From JAKEHA01 sp035687255 (GTDB lineage: Bacteria; Krumholzibacteriota; Krumholzibacteriia; WVZY01; JAKEHA01), in assembly GCA_035687255.1 (NCBI GenBank), contig DASRYI010000010.1, positions 1-14,164 on the forward strand: DNA of 14,164 bases, written 5' to 3'. A program made the position numbers and the translations under genes. The notes under the pieces were generated by a model. That model saw nothing but the letters and a program-made list of their open reading frames with translations, was not told where the DNA came from and ran no database searches. Shown here in pieces: positions 5,919 to 13,664 of the stretch; the first letter of the stretch is position 1; every line of letters begins with the position of its first letter.

Positions 5919-7079
5919 TCAACGGGGGCGCGAGAGCACACGATAATACAACGCCTCGATCTGGTCTGTGATCAGATCCCAGTTGTAGGTCTGCTCACAC
6001 CGCGCACGTGCCTGCGCGCCCAGTTGCTCGCGCACCGCGGCATCCGATGCCAGTTCCATGAGCGTTTCCAGCAGCGCGTTGACGTCACCGCATTTGAAGT
6101 AACGCGCGGCCGGTCCGCCCACTTCCACGTTCTCGGGAATGTCGCTCAGCACCAGCGCCTTGCCGTGCGCCATGGCTTCGCACACGGTAATCGGCAGTCC
6201 TTCCACGCGCGAGGCCAGCACGTAGAAGAGTGCGTGACCGTACAGCGCCTGCAGCCGTTCGCCGAACACGTCCCCGGTAAACAGCACGCGGTCGCCCGCC
6301 GCGCGCTCCAGTCTGTCCGAATAGGCCGTGCGCGGCGTTTCCGACCCAACAATCACCAGGCGCAACGTGGTCGGAAACTGGTTGAACGCTTCCACCAGCG
6401 TGTGCAATTCGCGGTCGGGGATGATCCGGCCCACGGTGAGAATGTAGCCGCCCGGACGCAGTCCCCAGGCGGCAAGCGGTGCGGGATCGGGCGGCATCGG
6501 ATGCGGCGACGCGCCGTTGGGAATGTACTCCGCGCTGACACCGTGGGTGGACTGGACGTGTGCCTGCATGAGACGCGATACCGCAATGACAGCATCACTG
6601 TGTTGCGCCCCGATGGCTTCGCCCCGGTGCAACATGCTGCGCGCGCGACTTCCCCACTTCACCTGCCGCCAGTCGAGCGCATGGAACGTGGATATCACGG
6701 GCCGGCCCCACATGTGCGCCACGGGTGCGCACGACGCCGGACCGATTCCATGCAGATGAACGATGTCGAATCCGTGCGCGCACGACGCCTCGAGCGCACA
6801 CAGCAACGTGTGGCTGGCGGCATCGGTGTGCTTGGTGTTCAGGCTGGGACGGTACGCAAGGCGCACACCCCGGAACTCAGCGTCCGCGCCCCGGGGCACG
6901 TAGCCGCCCGGAACCGGGTCTCCGTTCCTCCCCGGGCGCATGCGCGTGCGGCAGTAGACCCACACCTGGTGCCCACGTTCCGCGAGGCGCGTGGCCACGG
7001 CTTCGACGTGGGTCTCCACGCCACCGTAGCGCGCGGGAATCCCCTTCTGCCCGATCATGGCGATGCGCAGCGGGCGCAT
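5919..7079 (-). CDS. GT4-type glycosyltransferase with DUF1972-like N-terminal domain
   Basis: The 386-residue protein has the two-Rossmann GT-B fold pattern. The N-terminal IAMIGQKGIPARYGGVETHV (6-25) is typical of the DUF1972-type glycosyltransferases, often annotated as rhamnosyltransferases. The C-terminal half has LTVGRIIPDRELHTLVEAF (214-232) and EGLPITVCE (293-301), the E-x7-E pair of retaining GT4 enzymes. It probably adds one sugar to the lipid-linked glycan at the inner membrane face; donor and acceptor are unknown. The frame can open at GTG 7119-7121, but that overlaps the upstream gene by 28 bp. ATG 7077-7079, 14 bp after the upstream stop, directly precedes the first beta strand and is preferred. 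No clear Shine-Dalgarno is seen. Confidence 0.9.
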   Translation of the reverse strand: MRPLRIAMIGQKGIPARYGGVETHVEAVATRLAERGHQVWVYCRTRMRPGRNGDPVPGGYVPRGADAEFRGVRLAYRPSLNTKHTDAASHTLLCALEASCAHGFDIVHLHGIGPASCAPVAHMWGRPVISTFHALDWRQVKWGSRARSMLHRGEAIGAQHSDAVIAVSRLMQAHVQSTHGVSAEYIPNGASPHPMPPDPAPLAAWGLRPGGYILTVGRIIPDRELHTLVEAFNQFPTTLRLVIVGSETPRTAYSDRLERAAGDRVLFTGDVFGERLQALYGHALFYVLASRVEGLPITVCEAMAHGKALVLSDIPENVEVGGPAARYFKCGDVNALLETLMELASDAAVREQLGAQARARCEQTYNWDLITDQIEALYYRVLSRPR

Positions 7080-7093
7080 TCCGGTCAGTCGCG

Positions 7094-8350
7094 TCACGCG
7101 GCCATCCTCCGGGTGCTGCACACTTCTGCGTAGAGATTCTCAAGGGTGCGCGCGTGGGTATCTGCATTGAAGGTGTCACGCGCTTCCTGCCAGGCCGCGT
7201 GTGCCCGCCGGGTCGCCTCCTCGCGATGGTCCCACACGGTTCGTATTGCGTCTGCGAGCGCCGCGGTAGCGTGCGCGGGTACCACCGTGCCGCCCACGCG
7301 GGCCGCCAGCTCCGGCAGCCCGCCTCGGTCGGAAACAATCACGGGAACGCCCGCGTCGGCGGCTTCGAGAATGGTCATGGGAGCGTTTTCCGGACTCAGT
7401 GTCGGCAACACCACGGCCACGGTTCGGCGCAGGGCCGCGTTCAGCGTCGCGCGCGTCACGTGTCCGGCAAAGTGCACGCGCTCCCCCGCATCCCGCCCGG
7501 CACGCTCCCGCAACCCCGCCTCGTCAGGACCTTCTCCGAAGATGACCAGTGGAACCGCCGGCGCGTACGCCATGGCGTCGACCAGCACGCGCACACCCTT
7601 CTCGGCGCTCAGGCGTCCCACGTACGCCACGAAACGCTCCGGCAATGCGTCGAGCAGCGCGCGATCCTCCGCGCCTGCCGGTGCCTCGCCCGACGAGGGA
7701 TTGAGTGGTGCAACGTACACGACGCGTCCGGCGTCGATGCCCGCGTCAACCATCACGCCGCGCAGGTACTGGCTGGGCGCCACCAGCCGGTCCACCCGGT
7801 CGTACACCCGTGTCCAGCGCTGCCAGTAGGATTCCAGCGCGAGCAGTCCCGAACGCGTCCGCGATCCCGCGCAGCCCACCATGGGAGCACGGTAGAAGCG
7901 CCCGCCCCGGCAGCGATAGCACAAGTCCCCGCGCGCAAACAGCGCGTAGCTCGGACATACCAGCTTGTAGTCGTGCAACGTCATGACCATGGGCACGTGC
8001 CGCCGCGCCAGCACGTCGATGATCGAGGGAGTGAGCTGGTGGTAGATGTTGTGCAGATGGGCCACGTCCGGCCTCACTTCATCCAGCAGCCCGGAAAGAC
8101 GCGCGGCCGCTTCGCGCGAGCGGATGAACTCGCGCACGGCGCGGGCCGATCGCGTCGTTGACGCGGGCCCGTCATACTCGCGCCGGGATACGAAATGGCG
8201 GCTGTATGGGGACGGGTGATTGCGCGGATGGGCCATGCCGAAGTGCACCACGCGGTGGCCGCGTTCTTCCAGCACGCGCGAGAGCGCAAACAGATAGCGC
8301 TCGCTACCGCCCTTTTCGTAGAGAAATTTGTTGGCCTGAAGAATAATCAC
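7094..8350 (-). CDS. GT4-type glycosyltransferase with four-cysteine cluster
   Basis: The start is set at GTG 8348-8350, 29 bp after the radical SAM stop and directly before IILQANKFLYEKGGSERYLF. The longer open frame to 8647 only overlaps the upstream gene antilogously in another frame. The 418-residue protein is a GT-B, family 4 type: GGSE near 14-17, AHLHNIYHQ (97-105), LHDYKLVCPSY (125-135), YVGRLSAEKGV (243-253) and ENAPMTILE (321-329, the E-x7-E pair). C132, C144, C147 and C160 form the spaced cluster seen in a subgroup of these enzymes after the LHDYKLVCP segment, and could bind a metal or form disulfides. It should extend the glycan from an unknown nucleotide sugar. Confidence 0.88.
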   Translation of the reverse strand: MIILQANKFLYEKGGSERYLFALSRVLEERGHRVVHFGMAHPRNHPSPYSRHFVSRREYDGPASTTRSARAVREFIRSREAAARLSGLLDEVRPDVAHLHNIYHQLTPSIIDVLARRHVPMVMTLHDYKLVCPSYALFARGDLCYRCRGGRFYRAPMVGCAGSRTRSGLLALESYWQRWTRVYDRVDRLVAPSQYLRGVMVDAGIDAGRVVYVAPLNPSSGEAPAGAEDRALLDALPERFVAYVGRLSAEKGVRVLVDAMAYAPAVPLVIFGEGPDEAGLRERAGRDAGERVHFAGHVTRATLNAALRRTVAVVLPTLSPENAPMTILEAADAGVPVIVSDRGGLPELAARVGGTVVPAHATAALADAIRTVWDHREEATRRAHAAWQEARDTFNADTHARTLENLYAEVCSTRRMAA

Positions 8351-8379
8351 GGAGCGTCCGGCCCGACTGCACCGGCGCA

Positions 8380-9414
8380 CTAGTGCGACAGATGGGATTT
8401 GACTTTCTCGCGTGCAATCCATCCCAGCGCGCGCGGCAGGTTCTTCTTCAATTCCGAACGGGCGGTGCAGATCATCCAGCACTGTTCGCACCCGGCGATC
8501 TCGCGCCGCACCTGCGCCGCCTGGCCCGATTCCCACACCGACTCGAAACTCGCCCCCCGCAGGTCGCCCATCGGGGACGGAATCGTGAGACAGGGATACA
8601 CCACGCCCTCGGGTGCCAGATAGAAGAAATCGATGCCCGCGCGGCAATCCAGGATGCGCTTCTTCTCCTGATTGAACACCAGTGTTCCCGATTCGAAATA
8701 GGCGCGCAGCCAGCGCTTGGGGTGATAACTGCGCAGCTCGTGCTTCATCACGTAGCCGAGTGCGTCATACAGCGTCTCGTTGGTCACGTCCTGGTTGACC
8801 TGGGTGGAGAAGTAGATGTCGGAGTTCTGCGCCACCGCGGTCGTAAACTGCACGCCGATCTGGTTGGCGAAATCGTACACCTGGCGCATCTCGTGGATGT
8901 TCTCGTTCATGGCCGTGAAGCCGATACGAATATTGGTGAAGCCACGCTCGCGCAGCTGCTTCAGCGTCGCGGTCGCGTTTTCCCACGCGTGTTTGACGCC
9001 CCGGATGCGGTTGTGCGTCTCGCCGATGCCGTCGAGCGACACGCCGATACCAATATTGGGAATGGTCTTGCGCAGTTCCTCCATGCCCGCAACGATCTGC
9101 TGCGTGCGGAATCCGTTGGTCGAAACCACGATGCGGGGGTCGTCGCACCTGGCGTGGATCACCTTGACGATGTCGACCACATCGCTGCGCATGAACGCTT
9201 CACCGCCGGAGACGTTGATGTCCTTGAGCGACGACGGCACCTTGGCGTAGTCGTCGATGGAAAGGAATTCCTGCGGTTTGAGCTGCCAGATGTTGCACAT
9301 CTCGCAGCGCGCGTCGCACCGGTAGGTAAGCGCAATGATGGCGTCGGTCGGGTACCCGGGCGCGGGCTCGGCCGCGGGTTCGGGCACGGAAGTCTGGCGT
9401 GAGTTCTCGATCAT
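8380..9414 (-). CDS. Radical SAM protein with SPASM-like C terminus
   Basis: The 344-residue protein has the radical SAM signature C33-x3-C37-x2-C40 (CDARCEMC), a GGE motif in SGGEA (69-73), STNGF (98-102) and SLDGIGETHNRIRG (126-139). The C terminus adds C257, C275, C309, C312 and C316, spaced like a SPASM-type region that would hold one or more extra iron-sulfur clusters. It therefore should cleave S-adenosylmethionine and oxidise or rearrange a substrate, but nothing shows which one. No small precursor peptide is seen next to it, so a RiPP role is not supported. It starts with ATG 7 bp after one glycosyltransferase and ends 29 bp before another, pointing to a role in making or modifying the glycan or its carrier. 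Confidence 0.92.
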   Translation of the reverse strand: MIENSRQTSVPEPAAEPAPGYPTDAIIALTYRCDARCEMCNIWQLKPQEFLSIDDYAKVPSSLKDINVSGGEAFMRSDVVDIVKVIHARCDDPRIVVSTNGFRTQQIVAGMEELRKTIPNIGIGVSLDGIGETHNRIRGVKHAWENATATLKQLRERGFTNIRIGFTAMNENIHEMRQVYDFANQIGVQFTTAVAQNSDIYFSTQVNQDVTNETLYDALGYVMKHELRSYHPKRWLRAYFESGTLVFNQEKKRILDCRAGIDFFYLAPEGVVYPCLTIPSPMGDLRGASFESVWESGQAAQVRREIAGCEQCWMICTARSELKKNLPRALGWIAREKVKSHLSH

Positions 9415-9421
9415 GTGCGTC

Positions 9422-10564
9422 TCAATGCGTCATCAGTTCGTCGAACAGGGCCTGGTAGCCCGCTGCCGTGTCTTCGATGCGGTACCGCTCCTCCACCCGG
9501 GTGCGCGCGTTGCGCGCCAGCCCGCGGGCCGGTCCCCCATCATCTAACGTCGCCACGATGGCGCGCGCAAGCGCCGGGGCATCGCCGGGCGGTATCAGAC
9601 GGCCGGTTTCGCCGTCCACGACGACCTCGGGCACCGACCCCACCCGGGACGCGATCACCGGGATGCCGCAGGCCATGGTCTCCAGCACCGACAACGGCAG
9701 TGTCTCCACCACGGCCCGCGAGGGCAACACCACCGCGTCGCTGGCATGCAGCAACCGCGCCACGTCGCGGCGGATTCCCAGAAATTCGACGCGGTCGCGA
9801 ATGCCCAGATGTTGCGCGTGTTCCTCCAGAACGCCGCGTCGCGGTCCGTCGCCGGCCATCAGCACGCGCACCCGGCGCCCCTCGCGTCGCAACGCGGCCA
9901 CCGACTCCAGCAGCACGTCGTGGGCCTTTTCCGGGCGCATGGCCGCAATCATGGTGACGACCGCGTCGCCGCCGTCGATTCCCAGAGCGCTGCGCGCATC
10001 GGCACGCCGCTCCGCCGTCACCACCGGCCACTGCGACACGTCGATGCCATTCTCGATGATCGCAATCTGCGCCGGCGAGAGACCGCTGGTCGTTCGCAGG
10101 TAGCGCGCGTGGGTCGCCGAAACTGCCACCACCCGCGACACGAACTCCGTGAGCACGCGCTCACGACGGCCGAAGCTGGGACGCATGCGGCCGTCGGAAT
10201 CGAGCAGCCCGGTGGAGTGCGACGCGATGATGGCGTCGGGGACTCCCGCGACCAGCGCCGCGGAACGCCCCAGCCACATGGCGTCCATGTGATCCATGCA
10301 CCACACCAGACCCGGCCGGAAGGAACGCAGGCAGCGCTCGAGGCGCCACGCGCCGGCAACATCGCGGCGGTGCCGGCACAGATGTTCCCGGGTCTCCAGA
10401 CCGGACGCGCGCAGATCCGCCCCGATGGGGCCCGCGTCGTGCAGAAAGTAGAGACGGATGTCGTACCGGTCGCGCGGAAGGCGTCGCAGGACATTGCCGG
10501 TGACAATCTCGGCGCCACCGACACCGAAGGTCGAGGCGACCAGGGCAATCCTGCGCTTCTCCAC
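9422..10564 (-). CDS. GT4-type glycosyltransferase
   Basis: The 380-residue product has the GT-B pattern: ALVASTFGVGGAEIVTGNVL (7-26) at the N terminus, a C-terminal VTMIAAMRPEKAHDVLLES (203-221) with R210 and K213 in the donor-phosphate region, MAGDGP (236-241) and ETLPLSVLE (287-295, the E-x7-E pair). Length is normal for the family. Translation begins at GTG 10562-10564, 6 bp after the dehydrogenase stop, with GGAGG in the end of that gene about 13 nt upstream, rather far. Translational coupling is likely. It belongs to the glycan operon; its sugar specificity cannot be read from the sequence. Confidence 0.9.
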   Translation of the reverse strand: MEKRRIALVASTFGVGGAEIVTGNVLRRLPRDRYDIRLYFLHDAGPIGADLRASGLETREHLCRHRRDVAGAWRLERCLRSFRPGLVWCMDHMDAMWLGRSAALVAGVPDAIIASHSTGLLDSDGRMRPSFGRRERVLTEFVSRVVAVSATHARYLRTTSGLSPAQIAIIENGIDVSQWPVVTAERRADARSALGIDGGDAVVTMIAAMRPEKAHDVLLESVAALRREGRRVRVLMAGDGPRRGVLEEHAQHLGIRDRVEFLGIRRDVARLLHASDAVVLPSRAVVETLPLSVLETMACGIPVIASRVGSVPEVVVDGETGRLIPPGDAPALARAIVATLDDGGPARGLARNARTRVEERYRIEDTAAGYQALFDELMTH

Positions 10565-10570
10565 CGCGCG

Positions 10571-11605
10571 TTACGAGCCTCCGCGGCTGCCGACGGGCTC
10601 CACGTCGATGACGCGACCGCCTTCGCGAATCGAGGCCACGGCCGCTTCCAGCACGCGCACCACGTCGAGACCGTGTGCGCCTGAACTGCGGGGACGCGCG
10701 CCCTTTTCGACGCAGTCGATGAAGTGCTGGCAGGCAACCTTGAGGGGTTCGGCGTCGTCCAGGCGCGGAATCAGGATGTCGCCGTATCGGTACGAGAGTT
10801 GGAACTCTCCGAAGGTATCGTAGTGGGGCGTCACCGTGACGCCCTTGTCATAGATGCGAATCTTTTCCAGCGCGCTGATGTCGTCATACACCAGCATCTT
10901 GCGGCTCCCCACCACGGTGGTGGAGCGAATCTTGTTGGGATTGAGCCAGCTCACGTGGACGTGCGCAAGCACATTGCCGGGATAGCGCATGGTCATGAAG
11001 GCCACGTCTTCCACGTTCTTGCGAATGCAGCAGCTGGCCTGCGTCGCCACCGACTCGGGCATGCGGTCGAGAATATAGTTCAGAATCGAGACGTCGTGCG
11101 GCGCCAGATCCCAGACCACGTTGACGTGTTCCTGAAAGATGCCGAGGTTCACGCGCGTGGTGCTGACGTAAAAGATCTCTCCCAGCTCGCCGGAATCGAC
11201 GACTTCCTTGATCTTGTTGACCGCGGCCGTGTACACGAAGGTGTGGCCGGCCAGCAGCACGCGGCCCGCCTTCTCCGCCTCCGCGACCATACTGGCGCCC
11301 TCCGCACTCGACAACGCCAGCGGCTTTTCCACGAACACGTGTTTGCCGGCGCGCAGCGCCTCGGTGGCGAGGTGGCAATGGGTCTCCGGAGGCGTGGCCA
11401 CCACCACGGCATCCACGTCCTTGTGCGCCAGGATGCGTTTGTAGTCGGTGGTGGTTTCGATCTTGGGATAGAGGCTGCGCATGTGGCCCAGCCGCTCTTC
11501 ACTCAGGTCCGAGCAGATCAATACCTCGGACCCTTTCAGGTGGGAAAAATTCCGGATCAGATTTGGCCCCCAATAGCCACAGCCGATCACACCGATGCGA
11601 ATCAA
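10571..11605 (-). CDS. Gfo/Idh/MocA-family sugar dehydrogenase (WlbA-like candidate)
   Basis: The 344-residue protein begins with an NAD(P)-binding Rossmann segment, IGVIGCGYWGPNLIRNF (4-20), and has VVVATPPETH (67-76), the conserved EKP motif (93-95, K94) and DLAPHDVSILNYIL (166-179). This matches Gfo/Idh/MocA oxidoreductases, including the UDP-sugar 3-dehydrogenases of the WlbA type that make a 3-keto sugar for an aminotransferase. The aminotransferase two genes upstream makes that role attractive but unproven. The start codon is TTG at 11603-11605: a strong AAGAGGAG (11612-11619) lies 6 nt away and the Rossmann strand begins at residue 3. Confidence 0.9.
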   Translation of the reverse strand: MIRIGVIGCGYWGPNLIRNFSHLKGSEVLICSDLSEERLGHMRSLYPKIETTTDYKRILAHKDVDAVVVATPPETHCHLATEALRAGKHVFVEKPLALSSAEGASMVAEAEKAGRVLLAGHTFVYTAAVNKIKEVVDSGELGEIFYVSTTRVNLGIFQEHVNVVWDLAPHDVSILNYILDRMPESVATQASCCIRKNVEDVAFMTMRYPGNVLAHVHVSWLNPNKIRSTTVVGSRKMLVYDDISALEKIRIYDKGVTVTPHYDTFGEFQLSYRYGDILIPRLDDAEPLKVACQHFIDCVEKGARPRSSGAHGLDVVRVLEAAVASIREGGRVIDVEPVGSRGGS

Positions 11606-11636
11606 GGGAAACTCCTCTTGTGTGTGATGGAAACGA

Positions 11637-12380
11637 TCAATAGCCGCCGAGACCGAAGAGCATCACCGGTACCGTGCGCAGGATGATCTTCATATCGAGG
11701 GCCATGGACCAGTTTTCGATGTAGTAAAGGTCGAGCATGACCATCTCATCGAACGGCACGGTGCTGCGTCCGCTGACCTGCCACAGGCCCGTGAGGCCGG
11801 GCTTCACGGCCAGACGTCCGCGGTGCCATTCTTTGTAATGCGCCAGCTCGTATGCCAACGGGGGCCGCGGGCCAACCAGCGTCATTTCGCCGCGCAGCAC
11901 GTTGATGAACTGTGGGAGCTCGTCGAGGCTGGTCTTGCGCAGGAAGCGTCCGATGGACGTCACGCGCGGGTCGTTCTGGAGTTTGAACACCCGGCGGTCA
12001 CCTTCCTCGGCATTCATCAGGCGTCCCTTGATGAAATCCTCCGCAAAGCTCCGGTGCTGGTGGTCGTTGTTGTCCACCAGCATGGTGCGAAACTTGTAGA
12101 ACTTGAACGTGCGGCCATCCTGTCCGACCCGGTCCTGAACGAACAGCACCGGCCCTTCGGACGTCAACTTGATGAACACGGCTATCAGCAGGTAGAACGG
12201 CAGCCCCAGCACGCCGACGACGAGGGCAAACAGGATGTCGAATGCGCGCTTGACGATGCCACCGCCGCGCACCCGATCCCCCATGGGAATCAACTGGGAT
12301 GCGCCGCGGACCGCGTCCGCCGCGTACAGCGGAATGACTTTCTGATCGGAGTATCTGAACGCTGCAAGATTCTTCTTCAC
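11637..12380 (-). CDS. Polyprenyl-phosphate sugar-1-phosphate transferase (bacterial sugar transferase, PHPT)
   Basis: This enzyme should move a sugar-1-phosphate from a nucleotide sugar to undecaprenyl phosphate, the first membrane step of glycan assembly. The 247-residue protein has one hydrophobic segment (46-70) after VKRAFD, then SEGPVLFVQDRVGQ (74-87), FKFYKFRTM (92-100), RKTSLDELPQFINVLRGEM (148-166) with the catalytic D153-E154 pair, LVGPRP (168-173), and PGLTGLWQVSGR (194-205). It is the short monotopic form without the four extra membrane helices of WbaP-type proteins. GTG 12378-12380 is chosen: GAGG lies 9 nt upstream and the start is 31 bp after the aminotransferase stop. ATG 12441-12443 would add 21 residues and overlap that gene. 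Confidence 0.92.
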   Translation of the reverse strand: MKKNLAAFRYSDQKVIPLYAADAVRGASQLIPMGDRVRGGGIVKRAFDILFALVVGVLGLPFYLLIAVFIKLTSEGPVLFVQDRVGQDGRTFKFYKFRTMLVDNNDHQHRSFAEDFIKGRLMNAEEGDRRVFKLQNDPRVTSIGRFLRKTSLDELPQFINVLRGEMTLVGPRPPLAYELAHYKEWHRGRLAVKPGLTGLWQVSGRSTVPFDEMVMLDLYYIENWSMALDMKIILRTVPVMLFGLGGY

Positions 12381-12411
12381 GGCTGCTGACCTCGAATCTG
12401 GTGGGTGCAAT

Positions 12412-13530
12412 TCAAACGGATACTTCGACTCGAGACAAAACATCGGCGACAAGGTCGACCTGTTCGTCCGTCAGTTCCGGGAACACCGGAAGCGAGACCA
12501 ACTGGCCGGCGAGCGCTTCACTGACCGGGAACGCATCCGCCGTGCGAGCGAACTGCGTGTATCCCGGATGCCGGTGCGCGGGGGGAACGATATGCTTGCC
12601 CCAACCGATCCCCGCCGCTGAAAGCGCGTCCTGCACCGCGCGCTGGCGCGGATGCGAGACTGCCAGAATGTGAAACACGGGTTCTGAACCGGCCACGCGC
12701 GCCTGGAACATGAACTCCGTTCCCTGCAAGCGCGTCCGGTACCGCTGCGCAATGGAGCGCCGGCGTGCGTTCCAGCGATCCAGGTGAGCGAGCTTGACGC
12801 GCAACACGGCCGCCTTGATGGTGTCCAGCCGGTAGTTGTATCCCAGTTCCGGGAACACGTTGGGCTGGTACTGGCCGTGGTGCCGCAGCGCGCGCGCCTT
12901 CGCGGCGATTTCCGGATTGTTCGTCGTCAACGCACCACCATCGCCGATCGTTCCCAGATTCTTGGTCGGATAGAACGAAAACGCGGCGGCATCGCCGAGC
13001 GAACCGGTCTTGCGTCCCGACAGGGTTGCCCCGTGCGCCTGGCAGGCGTCTTCGACGACCGCGATCCCGTGCCGTTTCGCGATCGTCATGATGGCATCCA
13101 TGTCGCAGGGCTGTCCGTACAGGTGAACCGGGATGATGGCTCTGGTCCGCGGCGTGATGGCAGCTTCCAGACGCTGCGGGTCCATGCAGAAGGAGGCGGG
13201 ATCGACATCCACCAGCACCGGGGTCGCGCCCGTGTACATGATGGATTCGACCGTCGCGATGAACGAGTTGGGGACCGTGATGACTTCGTCCCCCGCGCCC
13301 ACGCCCACCGCAAGCAACGCCACATGCAACGCAGCCGTGCCCGAGTTCAACCCCACCGCGAATTCACAATCGCAGTAGCGCGCGAACTCGCGCTCGAACT
13401 CCTCAAGCGAGGCACCCAGGATGAAATCGCCCCGTGCCAGCGTTTCCCCGACGACGGATGAGATCTCAGCCTGAAGCTCTCGGTGTTGCAGCGTTAGGTC
13501 CAGGAAAGGGACCCGTTGCTTCTGCCCCAT
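12412..13530 (-). CDS. DegT/DnrJ/EryC1/StrS-family sugar aminotransferase
   Basis: The 372-residue protein is a PLP-dependent nucleotide-sugar aminotransferase: VPFLDL at 7-12, NSGTAALHVAL (62-72) for phosphate contact, VVEDACQAHGA (158-168) with D161 for the pyridine nitrogen, and SFYPTKNLGTIGDGGAL (185-201) with K190 as the PLP lysine. It should aminate a keto sugar, using glutamate or a similar donor. With the dehydrogenase in the same operon a 3-amino sugar is possible; a 4-amino sugar made from a keto sugar supplied elsewhere is equally open. ATG 13528-13530 is preferred over in-frame GTG 13537-13539. It is the first gene after the promoter candidate at 13589-13597 and appears to lead the operon. 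Confidence 0.93.
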   Translation of the reverse strand: MGQKQRVPFLDLTLQHRELQAEISSVVGETLARGDFILGASLEEFEREFARYCDCEFAVGLNSGTAALHVALLAVGVGAGDEVITVPNSFIATVESIMYTGATPVLVDVDPASFCMDPQRLEAAITPRTRAIIPVHLYGQPCDMDAIMTIAKRHGIAVVEDACQAHGATLSGRKTGSLGDAAAFSFYPTKNLGTIGDGGALTTNNPEIAAKARALRHHGQYQPNVFPELGYNYRLDTIKAAVLRVKLAHLDRWNARRRSIAQRYRTRLQGTEFMFQARVAGSEPVFHILAVSHPRQRAVQDALSAAGIGWGKHIVPPAHRHPGYTQFARTADAFPVSEALAGQLVSLPVFPELTDEQVDLVADVLSRVEVSV

Positions 13531-13553
13531 CGATGACACCCGGAATTTTCCTT

Positions 13554-13605
13554 ACAGTTACGTACTGGCCCCTGACGCGAGCCAGTTGATTTTAGCACAG
13601 TTACG
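13554..13605. repeat. Two copies of a 9-bp direct repeat upstream of the glycan operon
   Basis: ACAGTTACG occurs at 13554-13562 and 13597-13605, 43 bp apart centre to centre, about four turns of B-form DNA. The copies flank the predicted promoter, one just upstream of the -10 and one downstream of the predicted start. A regulator binding both could loop the promoter. Chance is not excluded for nine bases. Confidence 0.4.
13589..13597 (-). promoter_or_regulatory. Candidate extended -10 promoter of the glycan operon
   Basis: On the minus strand TGCTAAAAT (13589-13597) matches the extended -10 pattern TGnTATAAT with one mismatch in the hexamer. Transcription would start near 13582, about 50 nt before the aminotransferase ATG. 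No good -35 is seen at 16-18 bp, which extended -10 promoters can tolerate. This AT-rich patch is rare in the surrounding GC-rich DNA. Confidence 0.4.
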
Positions 13606-13664
13606 CGCCGCGCTTCCACACGTTTTTCCGCGTCGGGATGCGGACATACGGGTCCCGTACTGCG

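Noticed and set aside
6725..8161. Long plus-strand open frame (478 codons) across two glycosyltransferase genes
   Set aside because: It runs antisense to two clear GT4 genes, has an Arg/His/Pro/Ala-rich composition typical of out-of-frame high-GC DNA and no domain. The similar plus-strand frames at 613-1449, 1495-2412, 6024-7133, 8383-9402, 9746-10684 and 10724-11686 were dropped for the same reason.
8351..8647. N-terminal extension of the glycosyltransferase at 7094-8350
   Set aside because: These residues overlap the radical SAM gene in another frame and look like shadow sequence; the GT fold begins right after GTG 8348-8350.
13647..13659. TACGGG-T-CCCGTA palindrome after the partial glycosyltransferase
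   Set aside because: A one-base loop cannot form in RNA and no T tract follows on the minus strand, so it is not a terminator. It may be a chance palindrome.
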